DNA of 64,000 nucleotides from Emiliania huxleyi CCMP1516. Its lineage: Eukaryota > Haptophyta > Isochrysidales > Noelaerhabdaceae. The stretch is from contig NW_005200881.1 of assembly GCF_000372725.1 (NCBI RefSeq), forward strand, positions 710,850 to 774,849, in the 5' to 3' direction. Each line of letters opens with the position of its first letter. The first letter of the stretch is position 1. A program made the translations under genes and the position numbers. Under the pieces are notes generated by a model that was not told where the DNA came from, searched no databases, and worked only from the letters and a program-made list of their open reading frames with translations. Shown here one piece after another: positions 41,448 to 51,011 of this stretch.

Positions 41448-41714
41448 CTAGTTCGCAAGCGCCTTCCGCAGTGGCCACATCAGCCTCTCAAGCATACCTC
41501 TCACTACGGCTTGAATCCTCATGGCCGCTCCGTTCCTATACACACTCTCGAACTCCTTCCGCTCCCGCCTGATGCGGCGGTTGTGGGCCTTATGGCTATT
41601 CTCTGCTAAGAACGATCTCACCCAGTCCCGAGGCGGCCCGTCCATGCGTGACACCCTGTTATTAGAACTTAACGTGAATGTTTGATCTGCGACAAGCTCC
41701 GACGTCACGCGCAT
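41448..41714 (-). CDS. Small basic protein with an IQ motif (tentative)
   Basis: An 88-residue frame from ATG. Basic N-terminal half (RDWVRSFLAENSHKAHNRRIRRERKEFE), then AAMRIQAVVRGMLERLMWPL, which fits an IQ calmodulin-binding motif (IQxxxRGxxxR type). It could be a terminal exon of a larger gene rather than a complete small protein. No neighbour supports a function. Confidence 0.4.
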   Translation of the reverse strand: MRVTSELVADQTFTLSSNNRVSRMDGPPRDWVRSFLAENSHKAHNRRIRRERKEFESVYRNGAAMRIQAVVRGMLERLMWPLRKALAN

Positions 41715-41860
41715 CCAGTTCCTACCCCCAGGGAGGTGGAACCCACAGTGGACGCCGAATTCTCAGCATATGCACTCGTACTCGGAGCTCATCCCCTACC
41801 TGCACGTGACATGACACTGCTGTGAATACATCCCGAACCCATACTCAGGAGCGGTAGCAT

Positions 41861-42586
41861 ATGCCGAGTCGCTTGCGACTTCTCTCTCTGCTCGTACTCC
41901 CCGCCGGCAACACCGCCGCCGCCGCCTACTGCACGTCGTCCGCCTTCCCGCCGGCACAGCAGCATCGTCGCCTGCGACCACAGAAGCATGGGCTGCGGCA
42001 TCCCGCTGCCGAGGCGAACGCGTTCGACGTCTGGTGGGCTGAGCGACGAGCACGCAACACCGTCGCCGGCAAACCGCGTGCGGTGTGGGCGCAGGCGGCG
42101 GCGTACGAATCCAAGAGCGCAGAGGGGCGGGCGAGGCTGAGGGCGGCCCGTGTCGCGGCGGCAGCAGCGGAGGCGGCAGCGGCGGAGGCGGCAGCGGCGG
42201 AGGCGGCAAGCCCAGCGGCCACCGCCAACGCGCTCCCGCTGGACAGTAGCTTTCGTTGGACGGCTTCGATGCTGTCGGGCGAGGCGAACTGCGCTTGGAG
42301 CCCGCCCTTGTCTTCGAGTGTCGGCGTGGTGCTCACCGAGTTTGTCCAGAGCGACTATGCGAGAGCGGTCTTCAACACCCGCCGGGTCGGCGGGAGCGAC
42401 TACGGGCAGATCCACGGCATGTTCGATTCGGTTCGGCTGGTCGGCACGCGGCTCGAGCTCAAGCCGAGGCAGGCTTGCGAGAATGTCGAGGGTCTCTTCG
42501 ATCGCCTAGCAAAGTACCTCCGCGCGAGGATCCCGCAGATCAAGGATGTCGTCGAGATAATCAGGGACGGCGAGAATCATCACTGA
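41861..42586 (+). CDS. Plastid-targeted protein of unknown function
   Basis: Intronless, 241 residues. The start MPSRLRLLSLLVLPAGNTAAAA is a signal peptide. It is followed by YCTSS, then AFPPAQQHRRLRPQKHG: a cleavage site of SSAF|PP type and a basic, Ser/Pro-containing transit-like stretch. That bipartite arrangement directs proteins into secondary red plastids. The mature part has an Ala/Glu helix made of repeated AAAEAAAAE (nt ~42150-42210) and a C-terminal domain: SSSVGVVLTEFVQSDYARAVF, MFDSVRLVGTRLELKPR and VEGLFDRLAKYLRARIPQIK. The family is not recognised. Confidence 0.65.
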   Translation: MPSRLRLLSLLVLPAGNTAAAAYCTSSAFPPAQQHRRLRPQKHGLRHPAAEANAFDVWWAERRARNTVAGKPRAVWAQAAAYESKSAEGRARLRAARVAAAAAEAAAAEAAAAEAASPAATANALPLDSSFRWTASMLSGEANCAWSPPLSSSVGVVLTEFVQSDYARAVFNTRRVGGSDYGQIHGMFDSVRLVGTRLELKPRQACENVEGLFDRLAKYLRARIPQIKDVVEIIRDGENHH

Positions 42587-42610
42587 GTGTGCTCTAACTA
42601 CGGATTTTAG

Positions 42611-42653
42611 CCCCCCGCTACCCGGTTGCACTCGTGCGACGTAGCGGGGGGCC
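42611..42653. terminator. GC-rich hairpin 3' of the plastid-targeted gene
   Basis: ccccccgctac pairs perfectly with gtagcgggggg across a ~20-nt loop, starting about 25 bp after the stop codon at 42584. In a eukaryote this is not a Rho-independent terminator; it may be a 3' UTR structure or a repeat end. A related string, ggtagcggggggccccgcc, lies at 47682-47700. Confidence 0.6.
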
Positions 42654-42732
42654 ACAACTACGTTTACGAAAACATAAGTAGTCCCGCTCGGCAGGTGTGA
42701 AGCCGCAGGTCGGATGTCGTACATGTAACACG

Positions 42733-43216
42733 ATGGTGGCCGAACGGATGCATCAACGGTGCACGCTGCTGCGCCCCACGCCGCGGTGCGCGGCGGCGAT
42801 GCTGGCGGCCTCGCTGCTGGCGATGCCAGCCGCGCCACTGGCACGTCGGTCGCCACTGTCACCACGTCTCTCGCCGCGGTGGAGCTCTGCGACAAGGACG
42901 TGGCAATGCGCTGCTCTGCTCAAAGCGATGCTGGCTCTGCTGCCGACCCTGAGTGGGAGGCAGTGCTGGCGCAGCAGATAGCAGAGGAAGCAGAGGAATC
43001 ATAGCAGAGGAATCGGAGCTCTACTGCCGCTTCGAGCGCCGTGGCGACGACTCCGACGACGGGTGGGACAACTACAGTGAGGAGGAGGAGGAGGAGGATG
43101 GCCATGCTACCGATCCTGAATCCTCTGCCGCTCCCAGCCGTGCTCGCCGAGCCTCCGCCGCCTCCACCTCCGCCTTCAATCTCAATGTCCCACCCCCCTG
43201 CGCGCGGGCCTTCTAG
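42733..43216 (+). CDS. Possible small acidic secreted/plastid protein
   Basis: Candidate exons: an N-terminal hydrophobic Ala-rich piece near 42740-42860, and a C-terminal acidic piece encoding ELYCRFERRGDDSDDGWDNY, SEEEEEEDGHATDPESS and AFNLNVPPPCARAF ending at 43216. A short gcagaggaa(tc) direct repeat at 42978-43011 sits at the frame change between them. Function unknown; may not be a gene. Confidence 0.3.
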
Positions 43217-43364
43217 GCCCGCGGGTAGGTAGGAATTCACTATTGTGATGTTAGAGGTGGGTTAAGAGGGAGATGTGCGCGAGCTGAATTCCTAGGACGT
43301 ATTTTCTTCTCATAACAAGGCTGTGAATTCCTATCTCGCAACGAATCTCGCCGGCCTCACCGGC

Positions 43365-43512
43365 CCTCACTTTGACCGACGCCACCGTCCGCTCGACTGG
43401 CCGATGAACAGGGTTCGTGATTTCACATGGAAACAGCGAATCGGTTTCACTTTCACTTTCACTTCACATTTCATGTGAAACGAAATTTCACTTTTTCGAG
43501 CGAGTGTGAAGA
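43365..43512 (+). repeat. Inverted-repeat partner of 47040-47170 (left)
   Basis: Contains gccgatgaacagggttcgtg and a run of (tttcac)n. The reverse complement of the same combination (cacgaaccctgccgatgaa preceded by gtgaaagtgaaagtg) is at about 47110-47168. The two copies bracket the repeat island between them. Confidence 0.6.
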
Positions 43513-43752
43513 GTCGTGACTGTGGACGTGAATGATGAAGGATGCTCCCACCGAGTTCCGACACTCTGACACTCACTTGCACAGGTGTTGGCTCCCAAGC
43601 AGCAGCCAAGATGAAGGAGGCTGGAGATATTGGTCTCGCTGAGCTGATGTGTACACTAGACCTATATGAATCTCATAGCATGCTGTGGGCGAATACGGTG
43701 CTGATGGTGGGATGAACTCTCTCAGCAGTCGAGAGTCGACTCTCGACGCTTC

Positions 43753-44382
43753 GGGAGGGCGGCGGCGGCGGTGTAGGGGCGGCGGCGAGCTCCCGGTTGC
43801 AAATACTCGCCTCACAGTCCAAGATGGCGGCTCGCGCCCCCATCCGTGCACCAGCGTGCCACTCTAGCCCCGCCTGCCGCCCAGATACCGAGGGCGGGGC
43901 GCACTCTTCGACTTGGGCTATTGCCACCGGGAGGGCGGCGGCGGCGGTGTAGGTGCGGCGGCGAGCTCCCGATTGCAAATACTCGCCTCACAGTCCAAGA
44001 TGGCGGCTCGCGCCCCCATGCGTGCACCAGCGTGCCTCTCTAGTCCCGCCTGCCGCCCAGATACCGAAGGTGGGGGACGCACTCTTCGACTTGGCTATTA
44101 TTTGCCACCGGGAGGGCGGCGGCGGCGGTGTAGGGGCGGCGGCGAGCTCCCGGTTGCAAATACTCGCCTCACAGTCCAAGATGGCGGCTCGCGCCCCCAT
44201 GCGTGCACCAGCGTGCCTCTCTAGCCCCGCCTGCCGCCCAGATACCGAGGGCGGGGCGCACTCTTCGACTTGGGCTATTATTTGCCACCGGGAGGGCGGC
44301 GGCGGCGGTGTAGGGGCGGCGGCGAGCTCCCGGTTGCAAATACTCGCCTCACAGTCCAAGATGGCGGCTCGCGCCCCCAAGC
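43753..44382 (+). repeat. ~180-bp tandem repeat, about 3.5 copies
   Basis: Unit starts at 43753, 43929, 44110 and 44290 (spacing 176, 181, 180). Each contains gggagggcggcggcggcggt, then gcgagctcccggttgcaaat, then cagtccaagatggcggctcg and gataccgagggcggggcgca. The last copy stops at the 'gcgcccccaag' point. All short frames here are by-products of the repeat. Confidence 0.95.
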
Positions 44383-44483
44383 ATCCATGCTCTGATGTGT
44401 CGCTTGGGTCGCCTCTGCTGCTGTGTCTCTGTCTTAGCCAGATATCGAGAGCGCGCGACGACAACCAACCCCTTACCCTAACC

Positions 44484-46376
44484 CCTAAGAGAGATGGGCC
44501 CAGGTAGGAGGCTCCACGCCACCTGACTCGCGTCGTGCCACCTGACTCTCGCCTGGAGAGGCCTCTTAGCCGAGGCACACGTGGCAATCGCCACGTGCGC
44601 CAACAGGGATTTCGGCCATTTTAGAGCCTTTTGCACAAAAATGCAGGTGGCTTTAGCCACTTGCTCCATGAGCAAAACAGTGCAAAAAGCACCTGGAGCA
44701 GATGGCTTACGCCGCCTGTGGACATGGGCAAAACAGTGCAAAAAGCACCTGGAGCAGATGGCTTACGCCGCCTGTGGACATGGGCAAAACAGTGCAAAAA
44801 GCACCTGGAGCAGACGGCTTACGCCGCCTGTGGCCATGGGCAAAACAGTGCAAAAAGCACCTGGAGTAGATTCCAAACGCCGCCTGTGGCCATGTGATGC
44901 GCTCGGGTGGCGCCAAGGGCTTCGGCCCCCTCCAAGCCACCTGCCCCGCCCCCCTCGCCACACGTGGAGGGCTGGAGCACGTGCGCCACCTGGGCCTGGG
45001 CAGGTGGCAACAGGTGGCTTCAGCCCCCTCCAAGCCACCTGCCCCCCCTCCCTCGCCACACGAGGAGGGCTGGAGCACGTGCGCCACCTGGGCCTGGGCA
45101 GGTGGCTCCAGGTGGCTTCGACCCCTCCAAGCCACCTGCCCCGCCCCCCTCGCCACACGTGGAGGGCTGGAGCACGTGCGCCACCTGGGCCTGATGGGTG
45201 GGCAGGTGGCGCCAGGTGGCTTCGGCCCCTCCAAGCCACCTGCATGCCCCCCCTCGCCACACCTGGAGGGCCGGAGCACGTGCGCCACCTGGCGCAAGTT
45301 TGAATTCGGAAACGGAAAATCCGAGCCACGGAAGGGCTGGCCTGCCAAACGCGAGCCTCCCCGCTCCTCCCCGCGCTGCAAACTGGGACTGTGGGGTGTG
45401 TGAAAGAGGGCCTGCGGCGGTCATCGGCGGCTACAATCAATGTCCGGCGTCGACATAAGCCTGGGGCTTCAACCCGGCCCGCGCGGGCGTTTGGTGTGGC
45501 TGCAAACGCCGCAGGAGCCGGTGGCTGCGCTGCTCACGCGCCGTTGCTGCCGACGCTGAGCAGTCTGACTCGCCAATGAGAAGACTGCCCGATAATACGC
45601 CATCACTCGATCCCCGATAAACCAGGCCATGCAGAGCTTTGTCGGCCTCGCCGACGTCGTGTGCTGGCTGCGCGGTAGAGTTGCGAGAGTGGATTGTGGA
45701 GGCGCGGCGGGGGCGGCTCGTGGTGCCGAGGCGGTGTATAGTACATTCCTATTCAAAAGAACACGCACGATGAAATTCCCGAAGTGACGCCCAGGTGGCG
45801 CACGTGCTCCAGCCCTCCAGGTGTGGCGAGGGGGGGCATGCAGGTGGCTTAGAGGGGCCGAAGCCACCTGGAGCCACCTGCCCGGGCCCAGGTGGCGCAC
45901 GTGCTCCAGCCCTCCAGGCAGGTGTGGCGAGGGGGGCAGGTGGCTTGGAGGGGGGCGAAGCCACCTGGCGCCACCCGAGCGGTCACATGGCCACAGGCGG
46001 CGTTTGGAATCTGCTCCAGGTGCTTTTTGCACTGTTTGCCCATGGCCACAGGCGGCGTAAGCCATCTGCTCCAGGTGCTTTTTGCACTGTTTTGCCCATG
46101 TCCACAGGCGGCGTAAGCCATCTGCTCCAGGTGCTTTTTGCACTGTTTTGTCCTTGTCCACAGGCGGCGTAAGCCATCTGCTCCAGGTGCTTTTTGCACT
46201 GTTTTGCTCATGGAGCAAGTGGCTAAAGCCACCTGCATTTTGTGCAAAAAGCTGCAAAGGACTCGTGGAGGCACGTGGCGCTTTCCGCGTGTGTCTCGTG
46301 CAAAATCCGGCATTTTGTGGCTTTCAGGTGGCACGACGCGATTCAGGTGGCGTGGAGCCTCCTACCTGGGCCCATC
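44484..46376. repeat. Large inverted repeat (fold-back) with internal tandem arrays
   Basis: Left arm about 44484-45300 and right arm about 45785-46376 are reverse complements over most of their length, around a unique spacer of about 480 bp. The outer parts match as agatgggcccaggtaggagg against cctcctacctgggcccatct. Each arm carries a ~56-bp array (unit with aaaacagtgcaaaaagcacc; starts near 44673, 44730, 44786, 44842). The arms also carry a ~98-bp array rich in cacgtg (ggctggagcacgtgcgccac; near 44969, 45069, 45165, 45270). The right arm has fewer 98-bp units. Confidence 0.9.
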
Positions 46377-46380
46377 TATG

Positions 46381-46436
46381 ACCCCTAACCCTAACCCTAA
46401 CCCTAACCCTAACCCTAACCCTAACCCTAACCCTAG
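46381..46436 (+). repeat. Interstitial telomere-like (CCCTAA)n tract
   Basis: Nine consecutive CCCTAA units immediately outside the right arm of the large inverted repeat. A second, shorter run is at 46557-46588. Degenerate telomere-like sequence (ccccttaccctaacccctaa) lies at 44469-44489 at the outer edge of the left arm. Confidence 0.95.
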
Positions 46437-46779
46437 CCCGAAGAACCCAAAGCGTTCACCGAGAGCTCGTGTCGACGGACCGCTGATTCCGCCATTTGGT
46501 TTCGGCCCAAACCGGACCATTCTCTTAGGAGCAGCACAACGGCTTGAACGCTCTCTGACCCTAACCCTAACCCTAACCCTAGCCCTAACGACACGGTGCT
46601 TCTTAAGAGGTCGTGCGCGTCGCTGCCGACGCATCTCGCGTGTATGGTGTATTTGCAGTGTATTTCGGCGGGGGCGCGCATTAAAAGAACATTGAGGCAA
46701 CACACACGTCCTCGAGCGCCCGAGGACACGAACCAAGCTGCACCTCCTCTCACTAGTTATTGTGGGCTCTTTCTCCTTT

Positions 46780-47121
46780 CTACACTTCCTCGCTTTCAAA
46801 CACCGCGTTTTGATGCAGTGAGGGCGGGCCCCTGTTCTTTGAGCCTTGGGGACGACCACGGCCTTGACCACACGGCCTCGCTGCAGGGAAGCAGGAACGC
46901 GCGGCATTGGTGGCACCCACAGAGATCCCTACCGATGCCGGCAGTGGTAGGCGCACCGCCGCTCTCTCCGCTGCCGCCTCCGCCGCTGCCGCCTCGACTG
47001 CTGCCGCCTCCGCCGCTGCCGCCTCGGAGATGCCAGAGCCTTCGAAAGTAGTCGAACTTGTGAAATTTTCAGTGAAACGGGGGCGGCCGAAATGTTTCAT
47101 GTGAAATTCACATGAATTCAC
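46780..47121 (-). CDS. Possible small AT-hook protein
   Basis: The minus frame encodes CGQGRGRPQGSKNRGPPSL, a good AT-hook (GRP core with basic flanks, RGRPxGSKNR type), preceded by an Ala/Glu repeat from a GCC/GAG tract. A second GRPRF motif is near its start, but that part overlaps the (gtgaaa)n repeat. It may be a gene fragment inside the repeat island. Confidence 0.3.
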   Translation of the reverse strand: MNSCEFHMKHFGRPRFTENFTSSTTFEGSGISEAAAAEAAAVEAAAAEAAAERAAVRLPLPASVGISVGATNAARSCFPAARPCGQGRGRPQGSKNRGPPSLHQNAVFESEEV

Positions 47122-47169
47122 ATGTGAAAGTGAAAGTGTGAAAATTCACTCACGAACCCTGCCGATGAA

Positions 47170-47952
47170 GAGCGAGACCCGTACGACGCGCACTTGTCGT
47201 CCTCCCTCCTCGCCACATGACGGCCGCCCCCCGACACCGACAGTCGCGCTCCGCACGCCGTCGAGGTCAGCTGCGGCCGAGCGACGATCGGCTCGTCTCC
47301 GATCGCTGGGCGCGTTTACTCTCCGGCCATCACCCGCCTGCCGATCTCCTGTCCGCCTCGCCGCGCGCGGGCCGCTCGCCTGCTCGCCACTCGCCGCCGC
47401 GCGTCCCCGCGCCGCCACGCTTCCCTGCACCTGACGGCGCTCGAGCTGGGCAGACGGCGGGCTCTGGCAGACAGAGCAGCGGCCGCCCAGGCGGTCGCTG
47501 CTCCGCCCCGTCCGAATCCGTCCGCCCGCGCGTGCTGCTGCCGCCGCCGCCGCCCCGCTCCACCCGGTGCCCGTGTGTCGTGAGAGTTGCTTTGTGTATG
47601 TGCATGTCGTATGTGTGTGGACTTATATGTCACACTTTGAGCCTCTATCTATGATTAGTAGACCGGTACTCGGGTTTAGATGGTAGCGGGGGGCCCCGCC
47701 GGAGGCTGGTTACTGATTTAGTTTTTTAGCTCGGAGACACACTGCCGTAGTACGGCCCCGTCGAGTGTCACACATATCGTACAACATTGATACCAGGGAT
47801 TCCTTTTCCTTCTGCTCTCACTAGAGCCTTTTTGTTTTCCCCCATGAGTTTCCTATTCACCGTCGTCCGCGCGGCATTCGGCATTCCCGCTGCGGCGTGG
47901 CCGTGGGCCACAGCCCCCCCCAGCACGGCGCAGCAGCACCAGAGCTTCAGGT
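47170..47952. other. Intergenic region
   Basis: GC-rich to 47570 and then AT-richer. No gene seen. It holds tagcggggggccccgccgga (47684-47703), related to the hairpin at 42611. Confidence 0.4.
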
Positions 47953-48972
47953 TCAGCAGCTTCCTCGTTCCTGCCCGTGCCGACGCGGCAGGAACGTCGT
48001 TGGTTGCTCCCCTCTCACCTCGCTCGTGAGGTTGCCTATGTCCCTCGACTCGGCCACATGCTGGCTCGGACCCGCGCCCAACTGGAGACCGAGGCTGGCA
48101 AACTTGCCCACGTCGAGCTTGTTCTTCCTCCCCTCGGCCACGGCGCCGTTGATCACCAGCCACTCGCGAACCTCCTTGTGTCGTCTCGCGAGGGCATACG
48201 GTGTGTCACCGCTCTTACCCGGTCGGTTCACCTCCGCTCCGTTCTCCACCAGCACCTTGACTGCATCGAGGTGCCCGCCCATTGCCGCTGCACAGAGCGG
48301 GGTCTCCCATGTGCCGCGGGAGCCATAGCTGCCGGCGTAGCTCCCGGTGATGACGGCGTTGGGGTCCGCCTTGTGCTCGAGGAGTTGGGCAAGAACCGAC
48401 GCATGTCCGGCCTCGCCCGCGGCCGTCAGTAGCGGCTTCACGTTCTCGATCGGCGCCGCTGCTGTCTGCTGTCCTGCCCGGTCCACGAAGCCAGCATCCA
48501 TGAGGAGTTTCACAACGTCGAGGTGGCCGTTGGAGCAGGCGAGAGGGAGGGCCTCCAGTTCAGTTAAGGAAGTCTCGCTCACACCATCACCTGCGCCATG
48601 CTCCAGCAGCAGCTTCACGATCTCCGTCTGGCCCATCATGGCCGCGTTGGCGAGGGCAGAAACCGAGTACGAGTTGGTCGCGTGCACATCGACACCATTT
48701 CGGAGGGCGTTCAGCACAGCTTCTGTGTCTCCACGCGATGCTGCCTCGATGAACCGTTCGAGCGACGCGTCCACTGCCACACCAAAACTGAGGAGCAGCA
48801 GACGCGAGTCACGCTCGCCTTGCTCATCCCGCTGCACTGCGGCTCGGAAGGCAGTCATGCCCGTCTCGTCGGCAACGTGCGGATCTCCGCCTGCCTCGAG
48901 ATACGTCCGCATCGTAGCAACATCACCGCGTTCGGTCGCACGCACGAACTCGTCGACGCTGATAGCCGACAT
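47953..48972 (-). CDS. Ankyrin-repeat protein
   Basis: Start at ATG 48972 (MSAISVDEFVRATERGD). About six ankyrin repeats are visible by their helix-turn-helix signatures: DVATMRTYLEAGGDPHVADE; DTEAVLNALRNGVDVHATN; QTEIVKLLLEHGA; HLDVVKLLMDAGF; HASVLAQLLEHKADPNAV; and HLDAVKVLVENGAEVNRP, followed by GDTPYALARRHKEVREWL. No catalytic domain. Ankyrin repeats bind proteins; no partner can be inferred. The upstream region (about 160 bp) is shared with the divergent gene at 49133. Intronless. Confidence 0.85.
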   Translation of the reverse strand: MSAISVDEFVRATERGDVATMRTYLEAGGDPHVADETGMTAFRAAVQRDEQGERDSRLLLLSFGVAVDASLERFIEAASRGDTEAVLNALRNGVDVHATNSYSVSALANAAMMGQTEIVKLLLEHGAGDGVSETSLTELEALPLACSNGHLDVVKLLMDAGFVDRAGQQTAAAPIENVKPLLTAAGEAGHASVLAQLLEHKADPNAVITGSYAGSYGSRGTWETPLCAAAMGGHLDAVKVLVENGAEVNRPGKSGDTPYALARRHKEVREWLVINGAVAEGRKNKLDVGKFASLGLQLGAGPSQHVAESRDIGNLTSEVRGEQPTTFLPRRHGQERGSC

Positions 48973-49132
48973 ACACCTTTGCTCAGCCGGCTCGCAGGAC
49001 GCACGACCGCGCTGTGTGTCACACGGACGGACGACGACCTCTCCCCTGTTTAGGCGCATTCAACTGGTTCTCTCTCCCCCTCTCACGTGTCGACGACACG
49101 CTGTGCTGTAGCGTTGAGCATCAGGCCTGCCG

Positions 49133-49639
49133 ATGAAACTCGCCAGGGTAGTCTCGACCAGTGCCCTCGTTGTTTCCACCGTTCTCCATCTTGGCGTCGT
49201 GCAGTCGGCTGGCGGACTATTTGATGCCACCAATGTGTTTGGATTCTTCGGTGTGACAGCTGAGAGGGCCCGGTCACTCACACGTGGATTCATGAGCGGA
49301 GGTGCGGAGCAAAAGGACATGATTGCCCTCGCGTACACAAGCATGCGTGGCGAATGTGCACAATTCATTGGCATGGGCTGCAGTTCGCTGTACTCCCTCT
49401 TATTCCTCCATCCTGGAACCGCCCAGGTGGCGGTGGTTCACTTTGCGCATACCTGCTGGGCAGCCATCGCTCTAGCGGTCAACTCACACTGCGCCGGACT
49501 GCTTACCTTCTGCCCGGCCGCCCCTGAGTACGACCCACAATCGCGTGCCAAGCTCAAGCCCTTCGTCCTCATGGTAGGGGCTCAGGGTATCCTCTACTCA
49601 AGCGCCTTCATCCTGTCCAAGGGCAACGCGGCCCCGTAG
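49133..49639 (+). CDS. Small multi-span membrane protein, unknown
   Basis: Intronless, 168 residues. N-terminal hydrophobic MKLARVVSTSALVVSTVLHLGVV is a signal peptide or first span. Further hydrophobic segments: FIGMGCSSLYSLLFL, VVHFAHTCWAAIALAV and FVLMVGAQGILYSSAFIL. Several Cys and His residues lie in or beside the spans. Head-to-head with the ankyrin gene. No family recognised. Confidence 0.6.
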   Translation: MKLARVVSTSALVVSTVLHLGVVQSAGGLFDATNVFGFFGVTAERARSLTRGFMSGGAEQKDMIALAYTSMRGECAQFIGMGCSSLYSLLFLHPGTAQVAVVHFAHTCWAAIALAVNSHCAGLLTFCPAAPEYDPQSRAKLKPFVLMVGAQGILYSSAFILSKGNAAP

Positions 49640-51011
49640 AAAGCTGACATCATCCTTGAACACTCTCCGTATGGTGCACGGAAGTACAACACTCTATACA
49701 AGTACGGTGTACGGCTTCGGGCTTTGAAAGGAGAAAGCCTTTCAGCTTTCTCTACGGCCTAGAGTATGTTAGGGAAAGCCGAAACGAGAACGCGGGGCCG
49801 CGCCAGGCTTTTGCCGTACTCGTACTCCGTAGACCGCGTACCACACAGCTCTGGGTCTCATTTCTTTCGTACTGGGCTGGGTTTTTAGGCATTGTGGGGT
49901 TGGCACTCCCATCGACCCTCATGACCTCCTGCGGTCTCTGAGATGGACACCAGTGGGTGTGGGACCACAGCAAGGATACACTCGAAGGCTGGGTAAGCAG
50001 TTTTTGTCACAGTTCCCGCTCTGAGAGGAGCTGCGGGTCAGTTCGACAGCTGGAGCTGTGTCGCCGGCGTGCGGCGGCCTGCCTCCGGAGGTGCCTCTGA
50101 GGTGGACATCTTTTGGTCACCGTGAGAGAACGCGTTCGAATTTTTACTCCGGAACTTCAACTCTGCACGCGCACCGGCCAGGGCTACAATAGTGCCAGTG
50201 AGGCGGAGCGCGAGTGATAGAGGGTCGACAGCGTCCTAATCTAAAATCTGAGGATTCAGGATTGAGGGCTTGCTTCAGTGAGGCCAAAGTGAGTTTATGG
50301 ATGTGTGAGAACGGTGCGGGACACGAGGAGTCACGCGGACCGACTCGTCGGTGACTCTGCTCCACGCCGTTTCAGAATTTTTCTCAGCGTGAGCGAGACG
50401 TGGAAGAGTGCCACCGTCGGGTAGGACGGGTCGGCCCGGAGTATCAGAGTAGCCGTCGTGGTCGCGGCGAGCAGCGCCGGCCACTCCGGCGCCGCGTCGG
50501 CAACATGGGAGCATGTCCACCGCCACTTCGCGGTCGCAGCGCTGTTGTCGCCCAAAACGCCGCATGTACCTCTGGCGGGCCAAAGATCGACTCACATGTC
50601 GATTTCGACGCGACGGGCGCATGGAGGCATCACGTCTACAATCGCTGTGAACCCAGCCACGTATAAGCTATATTCCTATAACACTTAACACGTCGCTATA
50701 ACAGAGAGGTGTTACAAAAAATCATCCGCGTCACCACACGATTACCCACCTAAGTATAAGCTATCGCATTGCTCTCCCTCCACTAGAGACTGAGGGAGAA
50801 GGCAGCCACTCGCACAGCACACAAATGCACTCCGCAGTGACACATCCAGCGTGACCATCAAGCCGCCGCGGCACCACACCTCGCAAACCCCGCCGCGACG
50901 GGCAGAGCGCGGTGTGGCGGGCGGGGCGGGTCAGAGGGGGGCAAATCTCCCTGCGTTCTGCGAGGAGACGAGCGTGTGACTGGCACGGCTGCCGCCGGCA
51001 GAGATGTCAAC
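49640..51011. other. Long intergenic region
   Basis: I see no convincing gene. A short imperfect inverted pair lies at 49729-49770 (ggagaaagcctttcagctttctc; ggaaagcc). The rest has ordinary composition. An AT-richer patch at 50660-50760 (tataagctatattcctataa; ctaagtataagctatcgc) repeats the core tataagctat. Confidence 0.45.

Noticed and set aside
42611-42653. Rho-independent bacterial terminator
   Set aside because: The hairpin is strong but lacks a following T run, and everything else in the window is eukaryotic.
44581-45440. Cys/Trp-containing repetitive frames in the fold-back repeat (e.g. repeating KSTWSRWLTPPV)
   Set aside because: They follow the 56- and 98-bp tandem units exactly, on both arms and strands, so repeat periodicity explains them without coding.
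47146-47660. Arg/Ala/Pro-rich frames on both strands
   Set aside because: Low complexity, all six frames similarly open, no motif.
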